Below, in pieces: positions 52,440 through 64,000 of a stretch of DNA of 64,000 nt; position 1 is the stretch's first letter; each line of letters opens with the position of its first letter. The notes under the pieces were generated by a model, which searched no databases, was not told where the DNA came from, and worked only from the letters and a program-made list of their open reading frames with translations. A program made the translations under genes and the position numbers. This stretch comes from Linum tenue (taxonomy: Eukaryota; Streptophyta; Magnoliopsida; Malpighiales; Linaceae). The stretch is from assembly GCA_946122785.1 (NCBI GenBank), contig CAMGYJ010000003.1, positions 27,111,811-27,175,810 on the forward strand, read 5' to 3'.

Positions 52440-55080
52440 TACCGACAAAGAGTGGCCAACTGAAGCCAAATAGTCCAGAACATGATTGGCTTCGCGGAAC
52501 ACGTGCTCTGTATTAACCTCTCATTCCTTCTCCAATAATCTACGAATGGTGGTTGTGAGTGTGGGATGTAGATGCATGGAGCTCTCCGACTTCAGCAAGG
52601 TGATAGCACTAATGGAATCCGTATGTAGGACCAGCTTCCTAACTCCCATTTCCCAAGCGATATAGAACCCATGAGCTATCCTTACTAGCTCGGCGTGCAT
52701 TATAGATTCTCCGACAAGATTGATCGAGTAGGCGCGGAGGAACCTACCACCACTCCCTCGGAGAACCTTCTTGTCGACGTGCTCCCTTGAGCCATTATCA
52801 CCGAGCCTTCAATGTTTGAACACGTCCACTCATCAGACAGGAGCTGCCAGCTTATCAATCTAACATTTCTTTCTACTCCACCACTCGAGATTCCTTGCTC
52901 TTCACTGAAGGCTGAAACCACTTGCTCTTGCATCCTCTTAACTTGGGCAGCCAACTAATTCGCAGTCATTAGCTTTTCCTTGACGACCCATAAATTTTGA
53001 TTCTTCCAAAGCTTCCGGCACATAAGCGCAAAAGTTTAGGGATCCACCACTTTACTTCGACCGGCCAAATAGCTCATTGCCCATCTCGTCACATCAGTGT
53101 CGAAGAAGGTTCGATCCGGCTCTCCCTGCATAAATTTATGCCAGGGAGAGCTCCATGCGCTTATGGGCAATCTCTGACCATATGTATCGTTGTTTCTGAA
53201 CCGCCCCCGCATATGGGGAAATGATCTGATTATGCAAGGTGGCGCCGACATCTTTCTACATTCGTGAGCAAGCACTTATGAAGTACCAGCCAAAAAAGGA
53301 CCTTGCTCGCGTAGGCCCCTGGATCCGCCATATTTCCTTCCAAACTGGGTGATAGTGCCCTATTTCATCAACGCCTCTTGTAAGGTCATAGACATCTTGA
53401 TGGTAAACTTTCATGAGGGGGAGAAGCACCATAACGAAACATCAGGCTCCTTCTCAAGTGGAATCGAGTGAAGTTTCTCCTGTAAAACCAGGGCTTCTAG
53501 CAGGAACGCCGGTAAATACTCAAAGTTCCAGCTATCGTCCAAGATAGGTTCGGTTATGGTCAACTTTGTTGCTTCCTACGGAAGATCAGCGACGAAGTTT
53601 TCTAGGGGCGGCCCGTCTTGAAGCTAACGATCTTTCCAGAACAACGTTTTCCTGTCGCTCTTGATATTCCACAGGGTACCGTCTGGTATGTAGTGCAAGA
53701 CCCGAAGAACCCCCCTTCCACAAATTTGACATGCTGTCATTCACCTCGGCTTCCATCCCCCTACCATTTGTCTTAGATACATTCCTGTAACCACTCACGC
53801 CCAAAGACTCTTCAGTTTTTTCATCAATCACCATACAATCTTTAGCATGAAGGCCTCGTTCATACAAATTGCAATACGTAGCCCCAACCCACCTTTCTCC
53901 TTAATCTTGCATACAGTGTCCCAATCGATGAGATGAATCTTTTTGCCTCTTAGAGCTCCCCCATACAAACCCCTTGATCTTCTTATATATATTCTCGGAC
54001 CGTGGCGGATAGAGATATCATTTGCATAGTATAAGATGGAAGTCATGAAAGAAATGATTGTGCTAGAGTGATACGTGCAGCCAGAGAGATAGACTCAGCC
54101 AACCATCCTACTAGGTCCACCAGTTCATTGTAAATTGCCTTTGACACTCTATCATGGATCACTAGCACTTTCAGATACCACACCAAGTTCTTCTTCTCTG
54201 AGTTACTTCGGGTGTTGCTCATATTAGAAGCCTCCAAAGCTCACACATTCTTCGAGAAGAATACTCTCGATTTTGGCCAACTAACTTGTTCGCCTGATGC
54301 TAATCCAAAGACATCCAGGCATTTTAGGATCCCCTACACCTACTCCGTCGAGGCCACACTGAACAAGATAAGATCATCAGCAAAAAAAGAGTGTGATAGC
54401 TCAAGGCCCTGTCTCGACAGACAGATCGACTTTCACTCCCCTTCCGTTACCGCCTTATCGATCAGGTTGGTGATAGAGGGCACCGTTTTCTGAGCCCCCA
54501 CGATGTTGTGAAAGTCTTCGAGAGTCCATCGTTTGACTGAATCTGCATTCTAGCGAACGAGGTGCATCTCATGGTAACGTCAATGAAGTTTGCAGTGCTC
54601 TCACAACCATCAGTGTATCCCTCACAAAGCTCCATTTTAGTCTATCGTAGGCCTTGTCAAAATCAATTTTCAGCACCATCCAGCCTACTTTCCCCTTTCT
54701 TAGCTCACATCGAATGTACCACATCCTGCACAATACGAATATTGTCAGAGATTTGCCCGCCTGGGCACAAAGCTTGTCTGAGTCCCATGCACCAAGTGCA
54801 ACATAAGTGGTTTAATCCTCTTTGCCATACATTTCAAAACCAATTTTTAAGCCACATTGCATAGTTTTATGAGTCAAAATTTCTCAATCCGAATCGGCCT
54901 TTTAATCTTAAGGATCAGCACCAAGATTGTCTCATTAACCTCTTTAACTCGAGATGGCTCTAGAAAATAGGCTTTAGTCAAAATCAACCACCGCTTTGCC
55001 CATTATCTCCCAGCACTGCTAGTAGCACATTGGATTCAAGCCATCCTTCACGGGCACTTTCAGAGGCTTCATCGCTCTAA
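52440..55080 (-). mobile_element. decayed LINE on the minus strand
   Basis: Minus-strand pieces in LINE order: reverse transcriptase text near 54690-54640 (GWMVLKIDFDKAYDRLKWS), the region after it at 54237-54043 (NLVWYLKVLVIHDRVSKAIY ... AARITLAQSFLS) and 54046-53828 (GKKIHLIDWDTVCKIKEKGG LGLR). The zf-RVT and RNase H parts follow to about 52440. All are interrupted by stops. The 5' portion (endonuclease) was not identified. Confidence 0.8.
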
Positions 55081-55197
55081 GTAATAAATATTAAACCCTT
55101 TTATTTATTTTCTCTCTCCCCTCTCCCTCTCTTATTTCCTCTTCTCTAACCACCTTCTAACATCATACCATTCAAAGCAATCAACCGAGGAGGGAAA

Positions 55198-55218
55198 GGG
55201 GGGGGGGGGGGGGGGGGG
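55198..55218. repeat. 21-base G homopolymer
   Basis: An uninterrupted run of G, followed by aacccc. Such runs are prone to sequencing length error. Confidence 0.9.
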
Positions 55219-55540
55219 AACCCCACCGCTTTTACACCGCCTCTATTAATCTCTCACAATCACCTTCGTTGCTTTCTCTTCTCCAAACTAGCTTCTCCTC
55301 TCTGAATTAGCTCATTCTCCCGCCTCCATCAGTTTCTCACAACCAACTTGTGCCTCTATTCCATTGCAACCAACAAAAAAGTATATGTGAGTTCCTCCTC
55401 TATTTTCAAACCTCGAAGCAAAAATCGTGGAAACAGTGTCACACTCATTGCGCTTGCTTTGTCTCCGAGAGCAAGATTGCCTTAAAACCTCTAGCTTAAA
55501 CCCCCTATTTATACTAATTACAGACAATGTAGTCAAAATT

Positions 55541-55584
55541 GGGATTTTGATCTTAAAATCATAGGATTTTGATCTTAAAATCAT
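55541..55584. repeat. 22-bp direct tandem repeat, two units
   Basis: The unit (a/g)ggattttgatcttaaaat + cat occurs at 55541-55562 and 55563-55584 with one difference, and a partial third start follows. Each unit contains the near-palindrome ttttgatcttaaaa. Confidence 0.85.
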
Positions 55585-57399
55585 AGGATTTTAAGATTTT
55601 GCTTAGCCATTCTGACTCTGAGTTCACTATATAATTGGTGAACCTTATATCCCAGTTAAATCAACACAATTTGAACCCAACCATACAAGTCGGGTTGTAT
55701 GAATCAGGTAAAATTAAGACTATGGGATCGAAATTTCTTTCTCGTAGATTACCAAACAAACCCTAATTTACTATAGCTTTTTTCATCAAATTGATTTCTT
55801 TGACTGTTCCACCTCAGCCTCCAGAGACTGCCACCTCTGATTGATCCGCTTCCTCGGCTCTGCAACAATCGACCAATGCTCGTGAAGTCATCGCCCATCG
55901 ATTCATCCTTTTCCCTCACCAATCTTCCCCCGCAACCCTATTCTCAGTTCAGAACCATCATGTGCTCTTCATCACAACTAGTCGACTATGCAAGCACCAG
56001 AAGTCTAGTTATATCTTCTCGTCCCTGCCACTCTCGCAACCTTTGGTCCCCTACCTCTAACCAGAAGACCATAACCGGGCATATCATCCCATGCCCCTTC
56101 TCCTTAGCCTCTTCTATTACAGGTCCTCATACAGTGACTTTTTCTTCCTCTCTCTTGTACTTGCAATTCTTTTTTGGTTTAGGTATGATTGAAGTTATTA
56201 TGTATACATATGGCAAAGGCTAGCGTACCCTGCCATATTCTTTACACTTGCGATCACACTTATTAAATTCACTAAATATATTTTGATGAATTAGAACCGT
56301 CAAATATTATTTTTAGATTTAATGATCTTATGGTTTTAGTTTGCAAATCAAGGACTAGGGTTCACCCATTAAAGATTATGGTATAGCATCATGCTCCAAA
56401 CTCCAGTTAATTCATGATATAAATAACAAAACACGATGAGCATACCATAAGGCTAGCCTCAAATATATATAAATTTGTTTTTGGTGTATTCACTTTTTGG
56501 ATGCCTATTATGCACTTTTCTCATTGTTCTCATTTTTGTCTTCCAAATTCTTCATAATTATTGTATTTGATTGTCTTATGGCCAGTAAAAATATATGAAT
56601 TTTCACAAAAATAAATTGTGATTTACTTGTATTTTAAACGATTATTGAGTTTTCAAAATACTGCATAAAGTCATCTACTAATGACCATTATATGAATAAG
56701 TTTTTCAGTAAAAATAGATAGATTATTGTGATTGTAGATTGTATAATTTTATAGCTCACATTTAATGGTTTCCATTAAAAATAAAATTAAGATAAAATTT
56801 ATAGTGATTATGTCCACTTTTAGAAGTTATCAAATGGTGCATGTTATGTACTCATTTTTGTGAGTACAGTGTAAAAGCCACTCATATGATACCCTTGAAA
56901 TAGTTTCAACTAAAACTTGGTTTAGTATACAATCCGTTTGCAATGCATAACCTTAGAAATAAAGGAGAATGTCATTTTGACTAATCCTTGATTGAACCAT
57001 GTTTATTAATGTTCAATTCATTTTCTCATTCATATTATTTTAGTGGAGTGAGTTGAAACACAATCTCAAATCTTTTTATATTATCTAGAAATTCTTTGTC
57101 TAATTAAGTATTCCCCACCTATAATTTACCTGGCCCGAAAGCCAGGATCGTATTCCTTAGGGTTTCTCACGACTAGTTACTCATGTGGCGAGGGACAAGT
57201 TCTATGTAAAAATAAAGCTTATGTAGGAGTTTGAGTTGCCTCCAGTTTTGCAAAACAGAAAGTAAAAGAAAGGATGGTGTAGAAATATAAATATATACTA
57301 CTGGGCGAGTGAAGGAAAGCACGAGAGGAAGGCATTGCATATACAAACTCCCCCTAGAGTTCTTAGACACGTGATCTTGTTAGATCCAAATTATGTCCT

Positions 57400-60300
57400 T
57401 CCATGGTCAGAAAAATCCCCCTAGAGTTTTCTGCTTTATTGAGTTTAATAAAAAAGCATAGTTTAGATGTAGTAGCTATACTAGAACCCCATGTTAGAGC
57501 GTTAAGGCAGACGAACTGATCCACAAGAGGTTTCCTGACTGGGAAAAGGAGGTGGCTAGTAATACTCATGGATTAGGGAAGGTGTGGTTGCTATGGCGAA
57601 AAGGGCTAAAGCTCACTATCATAACATCTAATGATCAAATCATCCATGCCCATATTGAGACTGGTCAAGTCTTCTATGCCTCGTTTATCTATGCATCAAA
57701 TGTGGATGCTGATAGAATAGGCATGTTCAATTCACTTCGTGCATTTCAAGTTTCCTCCTCTCCTTGGATGATCTTGGGAGACTTCAATGTCATCAGACAT
57801 CCATAGAAGGCTTCTAATGATCCTGTTTTTTCTAGTAGTATGCAAGAATTTAATGATTGCTTGCATGATCTGGAGTTAGAAGAGCATAAAGCAGAGGATC
57901 CCTGGTTTACTTGGTTGAATAAACAGTCGAAAAAAACCCATAGCCAGAAGACTGGATAGAGCATTTCTTAATTTGAATTAGAAATGGCTGGAACTGTTTC
58001 CTAACAGTAGGGTTAATCTTATTGAACCTGGTGTTTCGGATCATTGCTCCATATTAGTACAACCGAAGTCTGAGGTCAACTTGCTTCCTAAGCCTTTCAA
58101 ATTTTTCAAATTTTGGATTAATCATCCCCCAATTTGAGGATTTAGTTAGGGAGGCATGGGATGCTCATGTGGTTGGTTCTCCTTTGATTCGCTTTTGCAA
58201 GAAGCTAAGGATTCTTAAAGGGAAGTTAAAAAAAACTTAATGCAGAAGAATACTCTTATATAAGTGGTAGAGTTAAGGAAGTTGAACTTAAGCTCTCCAT
58301 TGTGCAAGCTAAGACTATCTCTGATCCATCCCCTGCTAATTTTGAGGAGGAGCTCCTGGTTTCCAAAGAGCTTTTCACTCTAACGCATGCTGATGAGTCT
58401 TATCTAAGGCAGAAGTCTTGAGAGGTTTGGTTGAAAGGTGGGGATTCCACTCAGCCTATTTTCATAGATCTGTCAAAATAAGCCAAAAAGATATACTATT
58501 GCTGCTCTGGTTGATGGTACTGGTAATAGAGTCACTGAGATCAAGCAGATGATTGGGGTCGCAGTTTCTTTTTATCAGAAGTTGCTTGGAGAGATTAATC
58601 CAAAAGTTGGAGTCAGTTGATTTTTTCAAGGCTTTGCTCAAAAGACACCTCTCTGAGGATCATCATGGCACTCTTTGTGCTCCTTTCTCTAGAGAGGAAA
58701 TAAAGAGAATTATCTTTGACATGAAGGGGGAAAAAGCCCCAGGTCCTTATGGTTTTTCGACTTGTTTCTTCCAGGCAGCATGGTCTATTTGGCGAGGAGC
58801 TCACTGATGCTATTATGTTATGTCTTGAACAGTGTAGACTCCCTAGAGAGGTAAATGCCACTGTTCTTGTTCTTGTACCTAAAGTTTAAAATCCAGAAAA
58901 CAAGAAAGTTTTCCGTCCAATTTCCTGTTGCAATATTCTTTATAAGTACATCTCTAAGCTGATTGCGAATCGTCTTGGTGCCACTCTGCCTGAACTTATT
59001 AGTTTCAATCAATCAAAATTTGTCAAATGGCGTTTAATTGGTGATAATATACTTATGGCACATGAGTTGGTGGCTAAATATAATCTGAAGAACATTTCAT
59101 CTCGTAGTGCTTTTAAGATTGATCTTATGAAGGCATTCGATTCAGTAGATTGAGGGTTTGTTCTAACTGTCTTATATGCCATGAATTTCCCTTCATTATT
59201 TGTGGACTATATCAGAATGTGTATAACAACATCAATGCTCAGTGTTGGGTTTAATGGGGGTTAGTTGGTTATTTTGCTGCAAAGAAGGGTTTTAGACAAG
59301 GTGAACCGTTATCTCCCTATCTTTTTGTTGTTTCAATGGAAGTTTTTAGTTACTTACTTGACGAATCTGCTTCTAGCCTGCCACCCTTTGTGTAAACAAA
59401 ATGGTTTGACCCATCTGTGCTTTGCTGATGACTTATTAGTCTTCTTAGATGGCTCAAATCGTGGGTTGCAATGTGTTCAAACTGTCCTGGATAAATTTAG
59501 GAGCCTGTCTGGTCTAAGTTCTAATCCCAGTAAATATGAGCTATTTTGTGGTTTCCTTACTCAATCCCAAATGGAAACATGTCTTCCTAGTCTGGTTATA
59601 AGCTTGGAAAGCTTCCTGTTCGTTACCTTGGTGTGCCTTTAATAGCTGGTAAGCTCACAGTTGCTTCCTGCCGGCCTCTAATTGAGAAAATAACAGCTAG
59701 GATTTTGACTTGTCAAGCAAAATCGTTGAGTTATGTAGGGAAATTGGAAATGGGGCTATCTGTTTTGTTTAGCATCACTCAATTCTGGATGTCAGTTTTC
59801 CTCTTGCCAAAAATTGTGTTAAAAGGAGGTAGAACGTCTATGTAGCAATTTTGTGTGGGGTGTTGGTAGTGGTAAGAGACTCAAAGAAGGGGTTGCTTGG
59901 CCTCAGCTTGCTTATCCCAAAACTGAGGGTGGAGTTGGAGTCAAGGATGTCTTTTCTTGGGACCAGGCCTGTTCTACTAGACACTTTTGGGAAGTGTTGA
60001 AGGTAGCTGGCTCCATCTAGGTTGCTTGGCTTCATAATTACAAGCTCAAAGGGCTTACTCTGTGGCAGTACATTGGCAAGGCTGGGTCCTAGAACTGGAG
60101 AAAACTCTTGAGATTGAGAGATAAAGTTCAATCGCATTTTACTGTTGTTGGTGACTCTATTTCTTGGGATGGAGTGGTGATGGCTAAATATTCTGTGAAG
60201 AAAGTGTGGGAGGTTTTTCGACCTAGGCTTCCTAAGGTTAACTAGTACTCGTTGATCTGGAAAGGAACAGGTATCCCTAGAAACCGATTCCTTGTGTGGA

Positions 60301-61935
60301 TGATTCTTAGAGAAAAGGTAACCACCAGAGATAGAATGCTTTCTTGGGGACATAATGGTTATGTTTCTTGTGTTTTTTGCAACCATCAGTTGGAAAAATA
60401 TTATCATATTTTTGTCCAATGCGTTTTTGTGAGTGGCTTGTTTCAGAGGCTGCTTAGCAGGGTCTATTGCAGGTCCTTGTCTAATGTTTCGCAAGCTGAG
60501 ATTAGCTGGGCAGTGAGTGTTTTGTGGGGTACCTCTGCTACAGGTGATGCTGGAAGGCTCATCTGGTGTAGCCTGATCAGCAATTTGTGGCGAGAAAGAT
60601 GTAAAAGGGTTGCAGGGGAACCTCTCAGGTCTTTGGATGTGATGATAAGGTGGATTCAACTGGAGGCAAGCTGCCTCCTTCCTAGTCAGATTCTGGAACA
60701 GTTTTGGTAATTGTTTTACGGGTTAATAGCATATTTTGCCCCTCTACTATTCATTTTTCTCAAACTTGCCCCTCTATTATGATTCACATCAAAGTTACCC
60801 CTTTATTATGACAAGTTCTCAAACATACCCTTCCGTTATATTTTCCATCCAAGAACCGTTAAATTTGGTCAAACCATGGTCTAACATAACGAAAATGACC
60901 AATCTATCCCTAATTATTTGTAAAAAAAACAATTAAGCAAAAATTAAATTGGAACCCCAACAATGACCGGCCGCCACCCAAATGTTGCATCGCCACTACA
61001 TAATCTCGAGGTGGTGCCCAACAAACCCACCCCTTCCATTAAATTAATCAAAGACTCAGTTGATTAGATGAGAGAAACTTAAAATTGAGAATTGAATCGA
61101 AACCTACAACCTAGAATACACCACATTCGTCAATCTCGACCTCTGCGTCGATTGAGCCCCTTCCTCAAACCTAAAATGCCGGCCACTCTGGATGGCTCAT
61201 CTCCATCGTCGGCGATAAATAGCTCATCCCCATCGCTGCTGACAACTGGTTCGGTGACTCCCGACGGCTCATCTCCATCGTTGCGACAATTGTTTCGACA
61301 ACTCCTGACGGCTCATCTCCATTGTTGCCGATAAGAAGTTCGCGACCGCCATCTTCTTAATCCCTCAAACTTCGCATTATATTTGTTGCACCGGAACGAG
61401 AGCTTCTCTTTTCAGAAGGGTCGCGACAAATCCGTCGTTGGGTGGTGCAGCGACTGCGTCAACTGAAGCAAGTGGAGGGGAAGGTGGGAGCTTCCTCTGT
61501 GTGGCTCCTGTGTTCTTAGCTATAGCTATGGCGAAAGTGGCGGTGAATTGATCTTCTCAATTTAATATTTTTATTGTTATTTTTACTTTTTAATAATTAT
61601 GGTAGGTTGGTCATTTTCATTGAGTCAAGCTATAGTTTGATCAAATTTAACTGGTTTTGGATAAAAAATATAACGGAGGGGTATGTTTGAGAACTTGTTA
61701 TAGTAGAGGGGTAACTTTGATGTGAATCATAATAGAGGGGCAAGTTTGAGAAAATGCATAGTAGAGGGGCAAAATATGCTATTAACCCTTGTTTTACTGT
61801 CATTACTCTTTAGATGCGGGGGAAATAGATATAATGTATAGAGTATAGTGATTTAGACATCCAGCTGGCAGGGTATGTTGCCAACTTCAAACTCTTTTCG
61901 ATGAATAAACACAAATGATTCATAAAAAAAATCCG
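57400..61935 (+). mobile_element. full-span but dead LINE, split by a Mutator element
   Basis: The endonuclease start is near 57420 and continues 57552-57806 (GKVWLLWRKGLKLTII ... PWMILGDFNVIRHP). The reverse transcriptase begins at 58690 (REEIKRIIFDMKGEKAPGPY). The catalytic FADD appears at about 59425 (GLTHLCFADDLLVFLDGS). The zf-RVT finger is at 60252-60480 (WKGTGIPRNRFLVWMILREK; CVFCNHQLEKYYHIFVQC). The 3' untranslated part is cut at 60719 by the Mutator element and resumes at 61789-61935, ending in an A-rich stretch (cataaaaaaaa). Stops and frameshifts throughout. Confidence 0.87.
60720..61788. mobile_element. Mutator-type element with ~150-bp TIRs
   Basis: 1069 bp. Inverted termini start GGGTTAATAGCATATTTTGC on both strands, followed by repeated 'cccctctacta' blocks. 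A perfect 9-bp duplication, ttgttttac, is at 60711-60719 and 61789-61797. The interior (about 60950-61560) is GC-richer than the ends and holds short Ser/Pro-rich frames (61092-61334) but no transposase; it may be captured host DNA. Inserted in the LINE 3' untranslated region. Confidence 0.92.
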
Positions 61936-62369
61936 GTTACAGTGCACCCAAAAGCACTTTCTCCCCCCAAGTTTCATGTGTCATATCATACAACGTGGTG
62001 CATGTATTGTTCTTAAATAACGGTATACGTGTGCTCTAGGAAAGTAAAGATATCAATATACATGGCTTGACGAATTCGCATAAGTACAGCATTCCATAAC
62101 ATTGGATCACAACCTCAATCTTGGCAACATACGAGTTGTTGATTTCTTATGTCGTCTAATCCCACCTTGTGTCAAAGCATTTACCCGAACTAGTGGGAGA
62201 CAAGGATCCTATGGATTTCTCCTTTGAGGTCTCACACTGGTTGATCAAATGATGATCGATCAAATATAACTGCCATGTCAGGTTTTGTTCTAAGAGTCTA
62301 AGGTTTTGATACTTCCAGCCCAAATGCCCATCGATGTTCAGCATAATCCAAGTTCAGGAAGGAAGTATG

Positions 62370-62575
62370 TTGGCAGAAAACTTCCTTAGGAAGTAGACAA
62401 TTTTCTCCTCCTATACTTAGTATAAATTAATTCACATGCCTAGACATTTTGTACACCCTTTAAATGCTCTGCCCACGCTGCACTAGTTAGCTCTCCAAGT
62501 AGGCATTGATGCTCTACACCAATGATGTTGGTACCATCATCGAAGATATCTTCTCTCTCCCTACCGTGGTTCAAC
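62370..62575 (+). repeat. direct repeat, unit 1 (LTR-type sequence)
   Basis: Shares 'gttagctctccaagtaggcattga(t/a)gctctacaccaatgatg' and flanking text with 63015-63200. Part of the retroelement sequence at the right edge. Confidence 0.7.
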
Positions 62576-62617
62576 TGTGGTTTAAGCGTATTTCAACCGT
62601 TAGTACTGTCAAATACC

Positions 62618-62924
62618 AAGATTGCGTTATAAACTACGAAAAAAGCATCAAAGCTCAAGGAAAGAAACATCAAGAAAGAGCAGCATCCATCAAGCGCCAA
62701 GCATCATAAATTATGGATGGGAAACATCGAGGAAAGTCCTAATAGAAGATGATGAAGATCTCGATGCATTCAATGCTAACCTTGATAGATGGATCCAGGA
62801 ATATGCAACCGACATGCTAAAGAGTTAATATGGAGAGACCATAGATCAAGGAGGACTTATCGATCGGGAATATGCAACCATCATGATGCCATTGAAGAAC
62901 AATATGAGTTTATAACGCAATCTT
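62618..62924. repeat. segment bounded by an 18-bp perfect inverted repeat
   Basis: aagattgcgttataaact at 62618-62635 is the exact reverse complement of 62907-62924. Between them are short direct repeats (ggaatatgcaacc twice) and a short Lys-rich frame (62622-62828). It could be an inversion scar or the ends of a small element; no target duplication was found. Confidence 0.6.
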
Positions 62925-63014
62925 TGTGAGAAGAAGGCAAGAGAACCCCTCTAGATTATGCAAAAAATGACGGAAAGCTACTCACAATACGATGAAAGCA
63001 TCACACCAACCATG

Positions 63015-63200
63015 GATTCCTTAGGAAGTAGAAAATTTTCCCTCTTGTAACTAGATAAATAGAGGCACAAGTCTAGACATTATGTACTCCCCTTTACATG
63101 TTCTGCCCATATGAAACGGGTTAGCTCTCCAAGTAGGCATTGAAGCTCTACACCAATGATGCTAATACCATCGCATATGATATCTTCTCTCCCTATTGGC
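63015..63200 (+). repeat. direct repeat, unit 2
   Basis: Second copy of the 62370-62575 sequence. It leads directly into Athila-like LTR text. Confidence 0.7.
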
Positions 63201-64000
63201 GTACTAACTCGAGATTATTTAGGGATCTGAATTCGATGATGCTCATGTATCTTTTAATGATTCAATAAGATGTTAATTCCATTAGATGTTATTTTAATCA
63301 TTGCTCATATCATCTTATGCTTTCATTCGATGCTTATGAATCTATTCTATGCTACTATGGCCATCGTTTATAATATCATTGAAATTATTAAGAAATTACC
63401 TTTTTGTAATATCCCATGTATGGATTGATTGACAACCATTTTGTGTATGCATGCCTGATTAGTAGATCATCGATGTTGTAGATTGGCCGAACCCCCTTGT
63501 GGGTCATGTCAATTATTTGCACGAACTAAATAACTATCCTTATTTCCTTACTATTCATTGATTATTTGGTGGATGAAGCGAAAGTACGCATTAGCTAGTC
63601 AAATCCCTATCGCAAGAGGCATATGCACGGGTAGCGAATGGCCTTAGTGGAAGGGATAGGGCATCATAGTAGACGAGGCATTGTGGCATCTTATTAATGA
63701 GCTAGTATGCATGTTCATGAAAGAAAACACATTCCTAAAAAATTTAATTTCATTGCTTTCTTGTTTGCTTTTGTTTCTTTCTCATTTTAGTATATAAGAT
63801 CTCAAACATAAGTGCACCTCAACCCACTTCATTTACTTTCATTGCATTGTTATTCGAGCATAAGTTGTTAGGTTTGAGTAGTTGCTATCAAAGACCTTGT
63901 ACTGAATCGAGCTAACTATATGTATGTGTGTGATTGGATGCTGATTCTTGGTTGATAATGGATGCAACATGAGTATGCGAATGTTATCTTACGATTTATC
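63200..64000 (+). mobile_element. Athila-like LTR, right part cut by window edge
   Basis: Matches 1560-2450 in order: 'attaagaaattacc', 'ttagtagatcatcgatgttg', a 'gaagcgaaagtacgcattagctagt' block, 'gaagggatag'. It lacks the SINE present in the left copy at 2131. The downstream primer site, if any, lies outside the window. Confidence 0.6.

Larger units (their letters stand above)
55081..57399. other. no gene recognised; low-complexity and unassigned DNA
   Basis: Starts with pyrimidine-rich stretches and a 21-base G-run. The open frame 55876-56223 (115 residues) begins with ATG but shows no family I know and has Ser/Pro-rich random composition. 56280-57080 is very AT-rich. Nothing else supportable. 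Confidence 0.4.

Noticed and set aside
55876..56223. 115-residue frame considered as a small gene
   Set aside because: No recognisable family, Ser/Pro-rich composition, no splice or promoter context.

Overview
This window is nuclear DNA from a flowering plant, most likely a eudicot. The evidence is spliced genes with GT-AG introns, plant-specific families (a HAK/KUP potassium transporter, a PB1-type Raf-like kinase, a peroxisomal dienoyl-CoA reductase), a plant-type initiator tRNA-Met, and a dense load of plant transposons (Athila-like, Copia, LINE, CACTA, hAT, Mutator, SINE). I cannot name the species.

Layout. 1-9000 is a nest of mobile DNA: an Athila-like LTR with a tRNA-Asp-type primer site, interrupted by a Pack-MULE-like element and a SINE, followed by a decayed LINE that carries a CACTA-like and a hAT-like insertion, and then a small Mutator-type MITE. 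9361-25000 is the main genic island: an intronless six-helix membrane protein (+), a five-exon short-chain dehydrogenase (-), and after more transposon debris a HAK/KUP transporter gene (+). The transporter carries three single-base deletions and one stop codon. 25200-43500 is transposon territory. It includes the right arm of a large inverted duplication (left arm 13676-17151, right arm 29622-35625) in which each arm carries an initiator tRNA-Met gene and the start of a Copia element. 43568-49228 is a complete eight-exon Raf-like MAPKKK gene (-). 50890-64000 is again repeats: a CT-rich repeat family, two LINEs on opposite strands, a long-TIR Mutator element, and Athila-like LTR sequence at the right edge.

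The four protein genes do not form an operon-like unit, but their order looks ancestral. From memory, Arabidopsis has a KUP10 gene next to a gene of the same six-helix family on chromosome 1, and KUP11 next to a PB1-Raf kinase on chromosome 2. Here both neighbour relations sit in one interval, stretched by about 18 kb of transposons between transporter and kinase.

The most unusual signals are the initiator tRNA/Copia inverted duplication, the population of Mutator-type elements with clean 9-10 bp target duplications (at least five loci), and the damaged potassium transporter. I found no CRISPR array and no prokaryotic or organellar segment.
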